Source: Paracoccaceae bacterium (GTDB lineage Bacteria; Pseudomonadota; Alphaproteobacteria; Rhodobacterales; Rhodobacteraceae). From it: a stretch of DNA of 36,577 nt. A program made the translations under genes and the position numbers. The DNA lies in NCBI GenBank assembly GCA_029247845.1, contig JAQWKM010000071.1:1-36577 (forward strand). The letters are read 5' to 3'. The first letter of the stretch is position 1; each line of letters begins with the position of its first letter. Of the stretch, positions 1-8,835 are shown in pieces. The notes beneath the pieces were generated by a model, which was not told where the DNA came from, did no database searches, and was given only the letters and a program-made list of their open reading frames with translations.

Positions 1-1
1 A

Positions 2-322
2 GTCATCATGGGAGCAGAACCGGATAAGTTTTGGCATGATAATAAAGGCGCAAAACTGAATGCCATCAGAACTAGAAAAGGTTTAGAAGAAGCTGATATA
101 GTCGTGGTGCGCTTTGGTGAAAAATATAAACAATGGAACGCTGCCTTTGATGCTGGCTATGCGGCCGCGTTAGGTAAAACGTTAGTGATCATTCACGCAG
201 CAGGTCACCAACATGCGCTGAAAGAAGTTGATGCAGTAGCATTGGCCGTTGTCGAAGAGCCAAAGCAGGTTGTTGATATTCTGCGCTATGTGCTCGATGC
301 TACTTTGCCCAAAACCAGCTAA
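2..322 (+). CDS. YtoQ family protein, 3' part
   Basis: The reading frame is open to the left edge, so the start lies outside the window and the ATG in the ORF track is probably internal. The visible 107 codons match the C-terminal part of YtoQ-type proteins as I remember them, with the stretches KFWHDNKGAKLNAIRTRK and FGEKYKQWNAAFDAGYAAALGK. These proteins are nucleoside-deoxyribosyltransferase-like in fold, and their biochemical role is not established. The C-terminal end looks intact. The next gene (alanine dehydrogenase) converges on it with a 27-base gap and no obvious terminator hairpin. Confidence 0.75.
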   Translation, partial: VIMGAEPDKFWHDNKGAKLNAIRTRKGLEEADIVVVRFGEKYKQWNAAFDAGYAAALGKTLVIIHAAGHQHALKEVDAVALAVVEEPKQVVDILRYVLDATLPKTS

Positions 323-349
323 AGCGGTAAATGCAGGAGAGCCTCAGTT

Positions 350-1474
350 TTATACTGCTTGTCGAAGGCAAAGGGCGGGTGTAACGGTTTCTATGCCAAG
401 AGCTTCTCCAACGGCGGCATAGGTAAGCTTACCCGCATGTATATTTAAACCGTTTAGAAGATGCTCATCATCGGCGCAGGCCCGCTGCCAGCCTTTATTG
501 GCAAGGGCCAAAATAAAGGGCATTGTCGCATTGCCGAGGGCGATCGTTGATGTGCGTGCAACAGCGCCTGGCATATTGGCGACGCAGTAGTGCACGATGC
601 TATCCAATTTATAAATCGGGTTCTCATGGGTTGTTGCATATGATGTCTCAAAGCATCCGCCTTGATCAATGGCGACATCAACAAGGACCGCCCCGGGCTT
701 AAGGCTTGCTAGCTGATCTTGGTAGATCAGTTTTGGTGCGGTTGCGCCTGGGATGAGAACTGCGCCAATGATCATATCGGCTTGCTGAGCGAGCTCTGCC
801 GTAGAAGCAGAATTTGAATAGCCATTCTTGAAAATATTGCCAAAAACATCATCCAAATAGCGCAAGCGACTAAGAGATTGGTCCAGAATAGTTACATCAG
901 CTCCCATTCCCGCAGCTACGCGCGCGGCATTTGAACCCACAACTCCCCCACCAATGACAAGAACTTTGGCAGGTCCAACACCTGGAGCACCGCCCAAAAG
1001 AACGCCGCGTCCCCCATTTGCCTTTTGCAGTGCCCATGCACCCATCTGAGGGGCTAGGCGGCCCGCAACTTCAGACATTGGTGCAAGAAGTGGTAATCCT
1101 CCACTGCGGTCTGTGACTGTTTCATATGCAATTGCCGTACAGCCGCTTGCCATAAGGTCGCGGGTTTGATCGGGGTCGGGCGCAAGATGAAGGTAAGTAA
1201 ACAAAAGTTGCCCCTCGCGCAGTAATTTACGTTCGGTTGATTGAGGTTCTTTGACTTTGATGATTATATCGCTGTTGGCAAAGACCTCAGCAGCATGATG
1301 GACAATTTCCGCGCCTGCCTCACAATAATCGAAGTCTTGAAAACCCGCGCCAAGACCTGCATCTTTCTGCATTAGAACAGTATGGCCGTTGAGGATAATC
1401 TCACGCACTGCAATGGGCGTAAGCCCAACGCGAAATTCCTGTGGCTTAATTTCTGTTGGGCATCCAATAATCAT
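350..1474 (-). CDS. ald: alanine dehydrogenase
   Basis: Catalyses NAD-dependent interconversion of L-alanine with pyruvate and ammonia in the cytoplasm. The 374-aa length is normal for the family. It begins [20 protein letters not shown], and the substrate and catalytic residues known for this family are in place: Arg15, Lys75 (KVKEPQ) and His96 (TYLHLA). The Rossmann motif [10 protein letters not shown] lies near residue 175 and VDVAIDQGG near 266. The ATG is supported by an AAGGAG ribosome binding site about 8 bases upstream. An Lrp/AsnC regulator is transcribed divergently from the shared upstream region, the usual arrangement for an alanine-responsive ald regulator, so control by that neighbour is likely. 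Confidence 0.95.
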   Translation of the reverse strand: MIIGCPTEIKPQEFRVGLTPIAVREIILNGHTVLMQKDAGLGAGFQDFDYCEAGAEIVHHAAEVFANSDIIIKVKEPQSTERKLLREGQLLFTYLHLAPDPDQTRDLMASGCTAIAYETVTDRSGGLPLLAPMSEVAGRLAPQMGAWALQKANGGRGVLLGGAPGVGPAKVLVIGGGVVGSNAARVAAGMGADVTILDQSLSRLRYLDDVFGNIFKNGYSNSASTAELAQQADMIIGAVLIPGATAPKLIYQDQLASLKPGAVLVDVAIDQGGCFETSYATTHENPIYKLDSIVHYCVANMPGAVARTSTIALGNATMPFILALANKGWQRACADDEHLLNGLNIHAGKLTYAAVGEALGIETVTPALCLRQAV

Positions 1475-1512
1475 AGCTGATTTCTCCTTTTCATAATATA
1501 CTTATATAGGGA

Positions 1513-1561
1513 AACGTTTAAAATTATCTTGAAAAAATGTTGTTGTGTTAACGTTTAAAAT
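1513..1561. promoter_or_regulatory. Direct repeat in the ald / Lrp-family divergent promoter
   Basis: The 12-mer AACGTTTAAAAT occurs at 1513-1524 and again at 1550-1561, so the copies start 37 bases apart, about 3.5 helical turns. The surrounding 135 bases are very AT-rich and separate the alanine dehydrogenase and Lrp/AsnC starts. Lrp-type regulators usually bind several phased AT-rich sites in such a region. Binding by the adjacent regulator is inferred. Confidence 0.45.
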
Positions 1562-1609
1562 AGAAGTATCTTCTAAATATAAGATTAAATTAAATATAAA
1601 GTTGCTTAA

Positions 1610-2068
1610 ATGAAGCTTGATGGTATCGATCGTACGATTCTAAATGTCTTGCAAAGGAAGGGCAGAATTTCGAATGCTGAACTGGCCGATTTAGTGAATT
1701 TATCGGCGTCAGCCTGCCATCGGCGAGTTCAAAGATTAGAAAAGGACGGGTTCATTAGAGAATATGTTGCCTTGCTTAGCTCGCGAAAAATTGGTGTGCC
1801 GACAACGGTTTTTGTCGAAATTACACTGTCCGCGCAGGCGGATGAGGTTTTGGAGAGTTTTGAACAGGCAGTTGCGCGTATCCCAAATGTTTTGGAATGT
1901 CACCTAATGGCCGGAACAGCGGATTATACTTTAAAAGTCGTTGCGGAAGACACTGATGATTTTGCCCGAATTCATCGCCAACACCTCACGCGGCTGCCGG
2001 GAGTTGCACAAATGCAATCCTCATTCGCCCTAAGAACAGTCTTTAAAACAACGGCCTTACCGATCTAA
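1610..2068 (+). CDS. Lrp/AsnC family transcriptional regulator
   Basis: A 152-aa DNA-binding regulator. Residues 1-60 form the winged helix-turn-helix (KLDGIDRTILNVLQRKGRISNAELADLVNLSASACHRRVQRLEKDGFI), typical of AsnC-type proteins. Residues 65-145 form the RAM ligand-binding and oligomerisation domain, with LECHLMAGTADYTLKVVAED. The gene lies divergently from alanine dehydrogenase, so an amino-acid-responsive activator of ald (AldR/BkdR-like) is the most likely role. No strong ribosome binding site precedes the ATG. The specific effector cannot be read from sequence. Confidence 0.92.
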   Translation: MKLDGIDRTILNVLQRKGRISNAELADLVNLSASACHRRVQRLEKDGFIREYVALLSSRKIGVPTTVFVEITLSAQADEVLESFEQAVARIPNVLECHLMAGTADYTLKVVAEDTDDFARIHRQHLTRLPGVAQMQSSFALRTVFKTTALPI

Positions 2069-2120
2069 ATGGTGTAAGGTCAATGCATCGCTTTATTAGT
2101 CAGAGCAAAGTGATTTATGG

Positions 2121-2471
2121 TCAATCCATTGCGTCTCTTACGGATTCAAGATAGTCTTCCCAACCCTCATCTGGCTGAAAGCTCTCATCAAAGGATTGCT
2201 GCTTGGCCAGATCGGTTTTGTAAAAAGCCTCTTCGCATTTCTCCCGAAGTGCCTCTAAAAAAAGCTCGTCATTCTTATCTATGATACCCTCTTTTCTCAG
2301 GCTACCATCACGCACTTTGATGATCTTGCCAAGCTTGATCTCCCAGAATTCTATTTGGTCTGCATCTGCATTTTCTTGCGCAAATGCCAGAGCGAACTCT
2401 GAAAAACTGTGGCATTGATACAAAAGCCTCTGATGGTGTTCAAACTTTTTCTTTTTTCCCATACCAAACAT
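2121..2471 (-). CDS. Uncharacterised 116-aa acidic protein
   Basis: I do not recognise this family. The track start is a TTG two codons upstream of an ATG; the ATG at 2471 gives MFGMGKKKKFEHHQRLLYQC and is preferred. The protein opens with a basic KKKK patch and is then rich in acidic and aromatic residues, ending QPDEGWEDYLESVRDAMD. There is no signal peptide, membrane segment or Cys-rich motif, so it is probably a soluble cytoplasmic protein. It faces the Lrp gene tail to tail and is separated from the next gene by about 240 bases with no recognisable content apart from a weak 8-bp inverted repeat (2665-2699). Confidence 0.6.
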   Translation of the reverse strand: MFGMGKKKKFEHHQRLLYQCHSFSEFALAFAQENADADQIEFWEIKLGKIIKVRDGSLRKEGIIDKNDELFLEALREKCEEAFYKTDLAKQQSFDESFQPDEGWEDYLESVRDAMD

Positions 2472-2720
2472 GACCAAGCCTCAAAAATTATCAAAATGCT
2501 ATTAGATCATGCATAGCCATAAAGTTTGAGAAAGGCAAAAATAAAACTTTATATAATGAACGGTATACAATGAGCCTAATAGAAAATTAATCCTGTCAGT
2601 CTATATCCAAAACGCGCGAGTAGGAAAATGCATCAACCAATAAGCTAGCATCGTCGTTTGTATCTCTGGACGCCTGTCGAAAAAGATTTTCCGTCCAGAA
2701 GTTCAACGCTGGCTAGTGTG

Positions 2721-3755
2721 TTAGCCCCCAGTTCCCCAAGTGTCGCTGAGTTGGTAGCCTTCGGGCCATGGATCGTCTGGATCAAGCATTAATTGAAAGG
2801 TGCCTGCAATCCATCCTCGTCCAGAGATTTCTGGAAGAATTGCGGAGCGATCCCCGACCTTTGTGGTCGCTGCGATCCGTCCTAAGAATTTAGATCCAAT
2901 GATTGATGTCGCTTCCAGCGTTTGATTGATTTTTAATTTTCCGCGCGCATTCAACACAGCCATGCGTGCAGATACGGCAGTACCTGTTGGCGATCGATCG
3001 ACTTTTCCTGGGCGAATTACGACGGCTGATTTAGCTTTGAAACCATTTTCTCTTTGCTCTAGTGCCCCTGCAAACAGGCAAAACGAAAGGTGCTTCCACT
3101 CGGGAAGTATAGGGTGATGAAATCCAAGTTGTTCTGTTGCCGCAGTCGTGATTTTGACTCCGAGTTGGGCGATGTCGCGGGCTTCGCTGGTAACGATCTG
3201 AAACCCAAAATCTTCAGCGTTGACAATGGCAAAGCTATCCCCGCCAAAAGCTGTATCAACCTTGATTGTCCCAAGACCTTCAACTTCGACCAACGCATCA
3301 AGTTGATCGGCAAAAGAGGCAATATTGCGCACAGTAATGCGCTCGGCTTTGCCGTTTTTACAAGCTGCCCAAATTTTCACAAGACCGCCTGGGGCTTCCA
3401 GAGTTAATTCGGTAACAGGCTCACTCATTGGGAAAATACCACTGTCTAATAAAACTGTTGCGACACAAATAGAATTAGAACCTGACATCGGCGGTGTATC
3501 TTCAGGCTCCATTATGATGAAGGCGGCATCGGCGTCTGGATGTTTGGGGGGAACCAAAAGGTTGACATGCCTAAAGACACCACCACGGGGTTCGTTCAGT
3601 ACAAAGTTCCTCAACTTCTGGTCTTGAGCAATAAACCGGCTCTGTTCCCATAGGCTTTCCCCTGGCGGTACGGGAACTCCACCGACAATTACGTCACCAA
3701 CTTCGCCCTCTGCATGGGCAGAAATTACATGTACCAACCTAGAACTGCGCATCAT
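2721..3755 (-). CDS. Proline racemase superfamily, probable trans-3-hydroxy-L-proline dehydratase-like
   Basis: The family comprises proline racemases, 4-hydroxyproline epimerases and trans-3-hydroxyproline dehydratases, all using two catalytic positions. In this 344-aa protein the first site reads [12 protein letters not shown], with Ser91 where racemases carry Cys. The second reads [14 protein letters not shown], with Thr257 where racemases carry Cys. Substrate-pocket motifs such as GGDSFAIV and [14 protein letters not shown] are kept. A Thr at the second site is known from 3-hydroxyproline dehydratases, so dehydration is more likely than racemisation, but the Ser/Thr pair leaves the reaction open. 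It stands alone here without a hydroxyproline operon. A second ATG one codon in is equally possible as the start. Confidence 0.8.
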   Translation of the reverse strand: MMRSSRLVHVISAHAEGEVGDVIVGGVPVPPGESLWEQSRFIAQDQKLRNFVLNEPRGGVFRHVNLLVPPKHPDADAAFIIMEPEDTPPMSGSNSICVATVLLDSGIFPMSEPVTELTLEAPGGLVKIWAACKNGKAERITVRNIASFADQLDALVEVEGLGTIKVDTAFGGDSFAIVNAEDFGFQIVTSEARDIAQLGVKITTAATEQLGFHHPILPEWKHLSFCLFAGALEQRENGFKAKSAVVIRPGKVDRSPTGTAVSARMAVLNARGKLKINQTLEATSIIGSKFLGRIAATTKVGDRSAILPEISGRGWIAGTFQLMLDPDDPWPEGYQLSDTWGTGG

Positions 3756-4118
3756 TTTTTCCTACCTGATAAGAGTTTATCCGAAGTCAGATTTTTGGGC
3801 CTTAAACTTGCATTGATCATTATAAGCAATTTAAATCAGACACTTTTAAGTGTCAAAGTGCAAAAAGTTATTGCCCGATGCCTAAAAAAGTTTATTCTGT
3901 AAACCTTAAAGTGTTTGAAAGCGATTTTAACTATTCAGCATAATACCAAAGTTATAATTGGAAAGTGTCGCTTTAATATCTGAGCAATGGATTTCTTTGT
4001 CAAGATACGCTTGGATAATACTTTTGCAACTTGACGTCGGTAGGGCAAATCTGATGCCGCTAAGTAATAATTGTTTGATTGATCCGGCATAAGAAAGTTT
4101 GGCCGAAGGAATGTAGGT
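3756..4118. other. Intergenic region between racemase-family gene and PPK2
   Basis: About 360 AT-rich bases between two divergent genes. I see no credible coding sequence; the small ORFs in the track here have no gene-like composition. The only clear structure is an inverted repeat at 3839-3854, plus further copies of AAAGTGT nearby (around 3907 and 3963). It presumably holds both promoters. Confidence 0.5.
3839..3854. promoter_or_regulatory. Inverted repeat, possible operator upstream of racemase-family gene
   Basis: GACACTTTTAAGTGTC is made of two perfect 7-base arms (GACACTT / AAGTGTC) around a two-base centre. It lies about 85 bases upstream of the racemase-family start, in the region shared with PPK2. 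No regulator gene is adjacent, so the binding protein is unknown. Confidence 0.35.
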
Positions 4119-5033
4119 ATGAATAGAGAAGGCTCAGAGAGCGTTGATTGGCTTGAAGCAGAGCTTCGAGATAGCATCGACGAAATGGTGGAAAACGAAT
4201 TAAGCGAGCCGATGCTCTCGGATGAAATTCGCGAACTTTACAAAGGTAGGTTGCAAAATCCGCTTGGTCGTATGATCTACTATCGCAACTTGTTGCGGCT
4301 GCAAGCAGAGTTGATCAAGCTTCAAGACTGGGTTGAAACAACGGGTGCGAAGGTTTTGATTATCTGTGAAGGCCGTGACAGTGCTGGTAAAGGTGGCGTG
4401 ATTAAACGCATTTCCCAGCGACTTAATCCGCGAGTTGCACGGGTTGTTGCTCTGCCCAAGCCTACCGAAAGAGAACAAACCCAGTGGTATTTTCAAAGAT
4501 ATGTTCCGCATTTACCGGCGGGTGGGGAAATGGTACTTTTTGATCGTTCTTGGTATAACCGTGCTGGAGTCGAGCGGGTCATGGGATTTGCCAGCGAAGA
4601 TCAGATCGAACAGTTTTTTCGCGATGTTCCAGAATTTGAAAGAATGCTGCTTCGCTCCGGCATTATTTTACTCAAATACTGGTTCTCAATCACGGATGAA
4701 GAGCAGCAACTGCGTTTTATGACGCGTATTCATGATCCGATGAAACAGTGGAAACTTTCCCCTATGGATCTTGAAAGCCGGATCCGATGGGAACAGTATA
4801 CTAAAGCCAAAGAAGATATGTTGGCCCGTACCAATATTCCGGAAGCGCCTTGGTATATCGTTGAAGGTAATGATAAGAAACGCGAACGCTTAAATTGCAT
4901 CGAGCACATCCTTAGTAAGATACCTTACCAAGATGTTCCAAACGAGAAAGTAACGCTTCCAGAGCGGGTCTTTAATCCTGACTACGAACGCCAGGTTTTG
5001 CCTGACGAACTCTATGTGCCCAAGATTTATTAA
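4119..5033 (+). CDS. ppk2: Polyphosphate kinase 2 (PPK2) family
   Basis: PPK2 enzymes transfer phosphate between inorganic polyphosphate and nucleoside diphosphates or monophosphates in the cytoplasm. The 304-aa single-domain protein carries the Walker A-type motif EGRDSAGKGG (residues 84-93), the Walker B-type DRSWYNRAGVERVMGF (142 onward) and the lid stretch FMTRIHDPMKQWKLSPMDLESR. This length and motif set fit the one-domain class I PPK2, which usually makes GTP or ATP from polyphosphate, but class and nucleotide preference cannot be proven from sequence. The gene converges on the downstream dehydratase with a 23-base gap. Confidence 0.92.
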   Translation: MNREGSESVDWLEAELRDSIDEMVENELSEPMLSDEIRELYKGRLQNPLGRMIYYRNLLRLQAELIKLQDWVETTGAKVLIICEGRDSAGKGGVIKRISQRLNPRVARVVALPKPTEREQTQWYFQRYVPHLPAGGEMVLFDRSWYNRAGVERVMGFASEDQIEQFFRDVPEFERMLLRSGIILLKYWFSITDEEQQLRFMTRIHDPMKQWKLSPMDLESRIRWEQYTKAKEDMLARTNIPEAPWYIVEGNDKKRERLNCIEHILSKIPYQDVPNEKVTLPERVFNPDYERQVLPDELYVPKIY

Positions 5034-5056
5034 AAGGCAGCGATTAAATGTATTAC

Positions 5057-5977
5057 CTAATGCAAAGGATCTGGGTCAACGTTTGCACCGCAAACTAACA
5101 CGGCTACTTTTTCGCCTGGCTCAGGAACGTATGCCCCGCTCGTTAGTGCCGCAAGTGCGGCGGCTCCTGAAGGTTCAACAAGTTGTCTGTGGGCTAGCCA
5201 TAAAAGGTTCTGAGCTTTTAAAATCGCATCGTTGCTGACAAGAACAGACTGGATTCCTGTTTTAACAGCTAAGTCAAAACAGATTTGTCCAATACGCTTT
5301 GCGCCAAGTGCATTTACCGCAACACCAGAGACTTCGACATCGACGGGCCCGCCTTGTTCCAATGCCGTGTGTAGTGCGCAGGAAGTTGTTGGTTCTACGG
5401 CTATAATTTTCTTATTCCCACCAAACCAAGCCGCAGCACCAGCAATAAGTCCGCCACCCCCAACAGCAATAAATAGCGTATCGGCAGTCAGACCCTGATC
5501 TTGCCATTCATTTGCCAAACTGCCCTGACCGGCGACGGTTGCAATAGTATCATAGGCATGGACTTGCCGAGCCCCTGTTTCAGCCTCCCAAGCTTGCGCT
5601 TGAACCATTGCATCAGCATATTTTCCGGGAACAACCTGAAGGTCAGCCCCCAAAGCCTCAATCAGGGAAATCTTGGCAGAACCTGCTACCTCGGGCACGT
5701 AAATACGGGCATTATGCCCGAGTTTTTTGGCTGCAAAAGCCACTGCCGCTCCGTGATTTCCCCCCGATGCTGCGACAACGCCCGCTTCTGGCGCCCCTTC
5801 TGACAAGAGCGTATTAAAAGCCCCACGTGGTTTAAAACTTCCGGTATGCTGCATTTGCTCAAATTTTAGCTCAATTGGAAATGAAAAGCCAAAGCCGTGC
5901 GATACCATCGCTGGCGTTTTCACCAAATAACCCTCTGTGCGATGAGCCGCTGTCCTGATCTCTGCCTGCCAGTCCAT
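5057..5977 (-). CDS. PLP-dependent threonine/serine dehydratase
   Basis: A fold-type II PLP enzyme of 306 aa that would deaminate threonine or serine to the 2-oxo acid and ammonia. The PLP lysine is Lys49 in HTGSFKPRGAFN. The substrate-binding loop is ASGGNHGAAVA, and the phosphate-binding glycine loop is AVGGGGLIAGAAAW. It lacks the C-terminal ACT domain of biosynthetic IlvA, so it is a short catabolic-type enzyme. Serine racemase or hydroxyaspartate dehydratase activity is possible within this family. No operon partner is visible; upstream lies the decayed GST gene. Confidence 0.88.
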   Translation of the reverse strand: MDWQAEIRTAAHRTEGYLVKTPAMVSHGFGFSFPIELKFEQMQHTGSFKPRGAFNTLLSEGAPEAGVVAASGGNHGAAVAFAAKKLGHNARIYVPEVAGSAKISLIEALGADLQVVPGKYADAMVQAQAWEAETGARQVHAYDTIATVAGQGSLANEWQDQGLTADTLFIAVGGGGLIAGAAAWFGGNKKIIAVEPTTSCALHTALEQGGPVDVEVSGVAVNALGAKRIGQICFDLAVKTGIQSVLVSNDAILKAQNLLWLAHRQLVEPSGAAALAALTSGAYVPEPGEKVAVLVCGANVDPDPLH

Positions 5978-6002
5978 TCGTTTTTAACCCCCATGTTAAT
6001 TT

Positions 6003-6570
6003 TCAAGATAGTTTATTTGAGGTGGCTGAGGACAGCAAGGCTTCAAGACCAATCTTGTGGTATCTAATAAAAATGCAGCTCAGTTTCGCGTTGAAAATAA
6101 TCGAGCGTAGGCGCAAAGTGGAAATCGGCCAGAGTGATGGTTTCCCCGTTAAGTGCAGTTCTATTGTAAAAAAGCCTTCCAATAGGTTTAATGTCTTGTT
6201 GGACGCTGCTATGCTTTAATTAATCTGGGCCTCATCTTCAAAGAGACCTTCAAGTGGCTAGAAAATGCGATTGGCGAAGACCTGAATGACCATAGGCTAG
6301 CAAGCGTATTCGGTAACGAAGGATATGATCTTATCCTGTTCAGCTAGCTTTGCAGGATTATCCAATAGACAAGCGAAGTTTTAGACAGACGCGGTTAAGA
6401 TCGCGCGCAATAGCACTGATTTGAAAAACCTATTTTATCTTAGAATTGGAGCCCCTTCAAAGGCATGTAAGGCGCGCGCATTTTGATCAAAAAGGTTTAT
6501 CTTGAAAAAGGTATAGTCAATGTTTTTAAAATGCAACTCCAGCTTCTTTAGCATGCCTGCGTGCTTTCTC
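6003..6570 (-). pseudogene. Glutathione S-transferase pseudogene
   Basis: The minus strand of this apparently empty 700-base gap still reads as a GST when frames are joined. From the N-terminal side: KNIDYTFFKINLFDQNARAL, then HAFEGAPILR followed by a stop. Next come AIARDLNRV in a shifted frame, NPAKLAEQDKIISFVTEYA, and FANRIF then a stop. PLEGLFEDEAQIN is followed by another stop, and the last piece is TALNGETITLADFHFAPTLDYF. These match in order the thioredoxin-like N domain, the AIAR glutathione-binding region and the helical C domain with its ITLAD motif. At least four in-frame stops and two or more frameshifts make it non-functional. The extreme N-terminus (about 6530-6600) is too degraded to place exactly. 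Confidence 0.8.
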
Positions 6571-6711
6571 TTTCAGGGCAATGCAGCTTTAGAATTGCCC
6601 AAAAAGCCTTCGAGCGTCATCCTGTTCTGATATTAAAACGGCAAAACTTGCCACGCGAATAAAAATACCTGCTAGAAATAGATTAGGGTTTTTAATTATA
6701 ATAATGTAAAT

Positions 6712-6918
6712 TTACATCATGCCTTCACTTTGAGCTTTTTTGCGGGCTAACTTGCGGGCACGGCGAATCGCTTCAGCTTTCTGGCGCGCTTTTTTCTCTG
6801 ATGGCTTCTCAAAATGTTGTTTGAGCTTCATTTCTCGGAACACGCCTTCGCGCTGCAATTTCTTTTTCAGTACTCTGAGCGCCTGATCAACATTATTATC
6901 GCGTACACTTACCTGCAT
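6712..6918 (-). CDS. rpsU: 30S ribosomal protein S21
   Basis: A 68-aa, very basic protein matching bacterial S21: [46 protein letters not shown]. It is a component of the small ribosomal subunit near the anti-Shine-Dalgarno end of 16S rRNA. The ATG is preceded by an AAAGGTGG ribosome binding site. A COQ9-like gene lies divergently next to it, an arrangement I associate with alphaproteobacteria. The length and C-terminal Lys/Arg-rich tail are normal. Confidence 0.97.
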   Translation of the reverse strand: MQVSVRDNNVDQALRVLKKKLQREGVFREMKLKQHFEKPSEKKARQKAEAIRRARKLARKKAQSEGMM

Positions 6919-7046
6919 GTGGTTTTCACCACCTTTCTAGTCTAAGGTTGCATATGGTTGCAGGAGGTGTCTTTTTAGCAAGACAGGCCTAAATTGTCTA
7001 GCGAGGACGCTTGTGCAGGTCTATTGGAAGGGCGCTGAGGTTGGCT

Positions 7047-7736
7047 ATGGATATGAATGCAGATATGAAAGCTCAATTATTACAGGCGATCTTGCCACAT
7101 GTGACCTTTGACGGATGGTCTGAAACCGCGTTTTGCCAAGCCTGTAATGATTCGGATATTGAGCTATCTAATGCGCGTTTGGTCTGCCCGCGTGGAGCAT
7201 TAAATCTCGCAGTATTTTTTCATGTCTTAGGTGACAACGCAATGCATATGCAGATACATGCGCATGATTTTTCAACAATGCGGTTCCGCGATAAAGTTGC
7301 GACTGCGGTACGTATTCGGCTGGAATCGGTTACGGACAAAGAAGCTGTGCGGCGTGGTGCGACACTATTTTCCCTACCACAAAACGCGGCTTTGAGTGCG
7401 CGTTTGATCTGGGGAACGGCTGATGCGATCTGGTCGGGTTTGGGTGATAGTTCGACGGATGTGAACTGGTATACCAAACGCGCCACTTTGAGCGCGGTTT
7501 ATGGTTCTTGTGTACTTTTTTGGTTGGGAGATGATAGTCCTGATCATGTGGCGACTTGGGAATTTTTGGACCGGCGTATCGAAAACGTGATGCAGGTTGA
7601 AAAAGTTAAATCTAAAGTTCGTGAAAATGCGCCTCTACAGAAGCTTCTTTCTGGGCCGAACTGGATGCTGTCAAAAATCAGATCTCCGCAAAGTAAGACA
7701 TGGAAAGAGTCTCCAGGTACTTGGAATAATTCATAA
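7047..7736 (+). CDS. COQ9 family protein (ubiquinone biosynthesis)
   Basis: COQ9 proteins bind lipids and help the COQ7 hydroxylase in ubiquinone synthesis. The track starts at a GTG (7011), but the ATG at 7047 follows a GAGG box by about 7 bases and gives MDMNADMKAQLLQAILPHVTFDGWSETAF, matching the usual N-terminus. The region 10-60 is TetR-like helical. The COQ9 domain follows, with HDFSTMRFRDKVATAVRIRLE, ALFSLP-like (TLFSLPQNAALSARLIWGTADAIWSGLGD) and STDVNWYTKRATLSAVYGSCVLFWLGD. The next gene, a quinone oxidoreductase, begins 12 bases downstream, so the two are probably co-transcribed. Confidence 0.93.
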   Translation: MDMNADMKAQLLQAILPHVTFDGWSETAFCQACNDSDIELSNARLVCPRGALNLAVFFHVLGDNAMHMQIHAHDFSTMRFRDKVATAVRIRLESVTDKEAVRRGATLFSLPQNAALSARLIWGTADAIWSGLGDSSTDVNWYTKRATLSAVYGSCVLFWLGDDSPDHVATWEFLDRRIENVMQVEKVKSKVRENAPLQKLLSGPNWMLSKIRSPQSKTWKESPGTWNNS

Positions 7737-7748
7737 TAAGAGGCCCCT

Positions 7749-8732
7749 ATGAACAAAGATATGCAGGTTGTTGAAATCACCAAACCAGGTGACCCCTCAG
7801 TTCTTATCTCAGCAACAAGAGTGGTTCCTGAGCCACAATATGGTCAGGTTTTGATAAAAGTGGCTTACGCGGGTGTGAACAGGCCTGATGCTTTGCAGCG
7901 AGCCGGGCTTTACAATCCACCACCCACTGCCAGCGATTTGCCGGGCCTAGAGGCTTCTGGGACTGTCGCCGGGTTAGGCTTGGGAGTAACTGGTATAAAG
8001 GTGGGGGATGATGTCTGTGCGCTTTTGCCTGGAGGTGGATATGCCGAATATGTCGTGACGCAGGCAGATCATTGTTTGCCTGTGCCCAAGGGACTGTCTC
8101 TGAAACAAGCCGCCTGTATTCCAGAAACATATTTCACAGTCTGGTCAAATGTATTTCAGCGTGGCGCTTTACAGGCGGGTGAGCGCTTTCTGGTCCACGG
8201 TGGGTCATCGGGGATTGGGACTACGGCGATACAATTTGCCAGCGTGTTTGGCGCGCGTGTTTTTGCAACTGCTGGGTCCGACGAAAAATGTCAGGCCTGC
8301 TGTAAATTGGGAGCAGAAGTGGCACTGAATTACAAACATGATGACTTTGTTGAGGTGATGCGCAAAGAGGGTGGTGCTGATCTGATCCTCGATATGGTTG
8401 GAGGAGACTATATCCCCCGCAATATAAAATCGCTGGCCGATGATGGTCGCCTTGTACAAATCGCCTTTTTGCAAGGTCCAAAGGTCGAGATGAATTTTGG
8501 ACAAGTGATGACCCGGCGCTTGACCATCACAGGCAGCACACTTCGGCCACAATCAGATCTTGCCAAAGCAAAAATTGCCCAGAGCCTGCGGGACCAAGTC
8601 TGGCCGCTAATCGATCAGGGTCGCCTTCATCCTGTTATGGACAGCACCTTTGATCTGAAAGATGCCTCACAGGCTCATGCGCGTATGGAGAGCAGCGCTC
8701 ATATTGGCAAGATTGTTCTAAAGGTTGGGTGA
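7749..8732 (+). CDS. NAD(P)H:quinone oxidoreductase, zinc-independent MDR family
   Basis: A 327-aa medium-chain dehydrogenase of the quinone oxidoreductase / PIG3 type. The N-terminal GroES-like fold contains VAYAGVNRPDALQRAGLYNPPP and LPGLEASGTV. The cofactor domain has the HGGSSGIGTTAIQFA nucleotide motif (about residue 150), and the zinc-ligand cysteines of alcohol dehydrogenases are absent. It likely reduces quinones or enones with NADPH. An AGAGG box precedes the ATG, and it follows the COQ9 gene closely, consistent with a quinone-related pair. Confidence 0.9.
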   Translation: MNKDMQVVEITKPGDPSVLISATRVVPEPQYGQVLIKVAYAGVNRPDALQRAGLYNPPPTASDLPGLEASGTVAGLGLGVTGIKVGDDVCALLPGGGYAEYVVTQADHCLPVPKGLSLKQAACIPETYFTVWSNVFQRGALQAGERFLVHGGSSGIGTTAIQFASVFGARVFATAGSDEKCQACCKLGAEVALNYKHDDFVEVMRKEGGADLILDMVGGDYIPRNIKSLADDGRLVQIAFLQGPKVEMNFGQVMTRRLTITGSTLRPQSDLAKAKIAQSLRDQVWPLIDQGRLHPVMDSTFDLKDASQAHARMESSAHIGKIVLKVG

Positions 8733-8835
8733 CTAAAGCGCATCCCGTTTGTGCTTGAACAGGTCTTGATACACAAACATTAAGCGCAAAGTAATGGTGC
8801 GTGACAAGGTGGCTCTGACATAGTAGGGTTATCAT

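Noticed and set aside
2665-2699. Inverted repeat TCTGGACG / CGTCCAGA as a terminator
   Set aside because: Only 8 bp with a 19-base loop and no clean T-run; too weak to call.
3935-4177. 80-aa minus-strand ORF in the gap before PPK2
   Set aside because: Ser/Leu-rich, no recognisable family or ribosome binding site, and it overlaps the PPK2 start.
6022-6219. 65-aa plus-strand ORF in the gap before rpsU
   Set aside because: The opposite strand carries the readable GST remnant, which explains the open frame.
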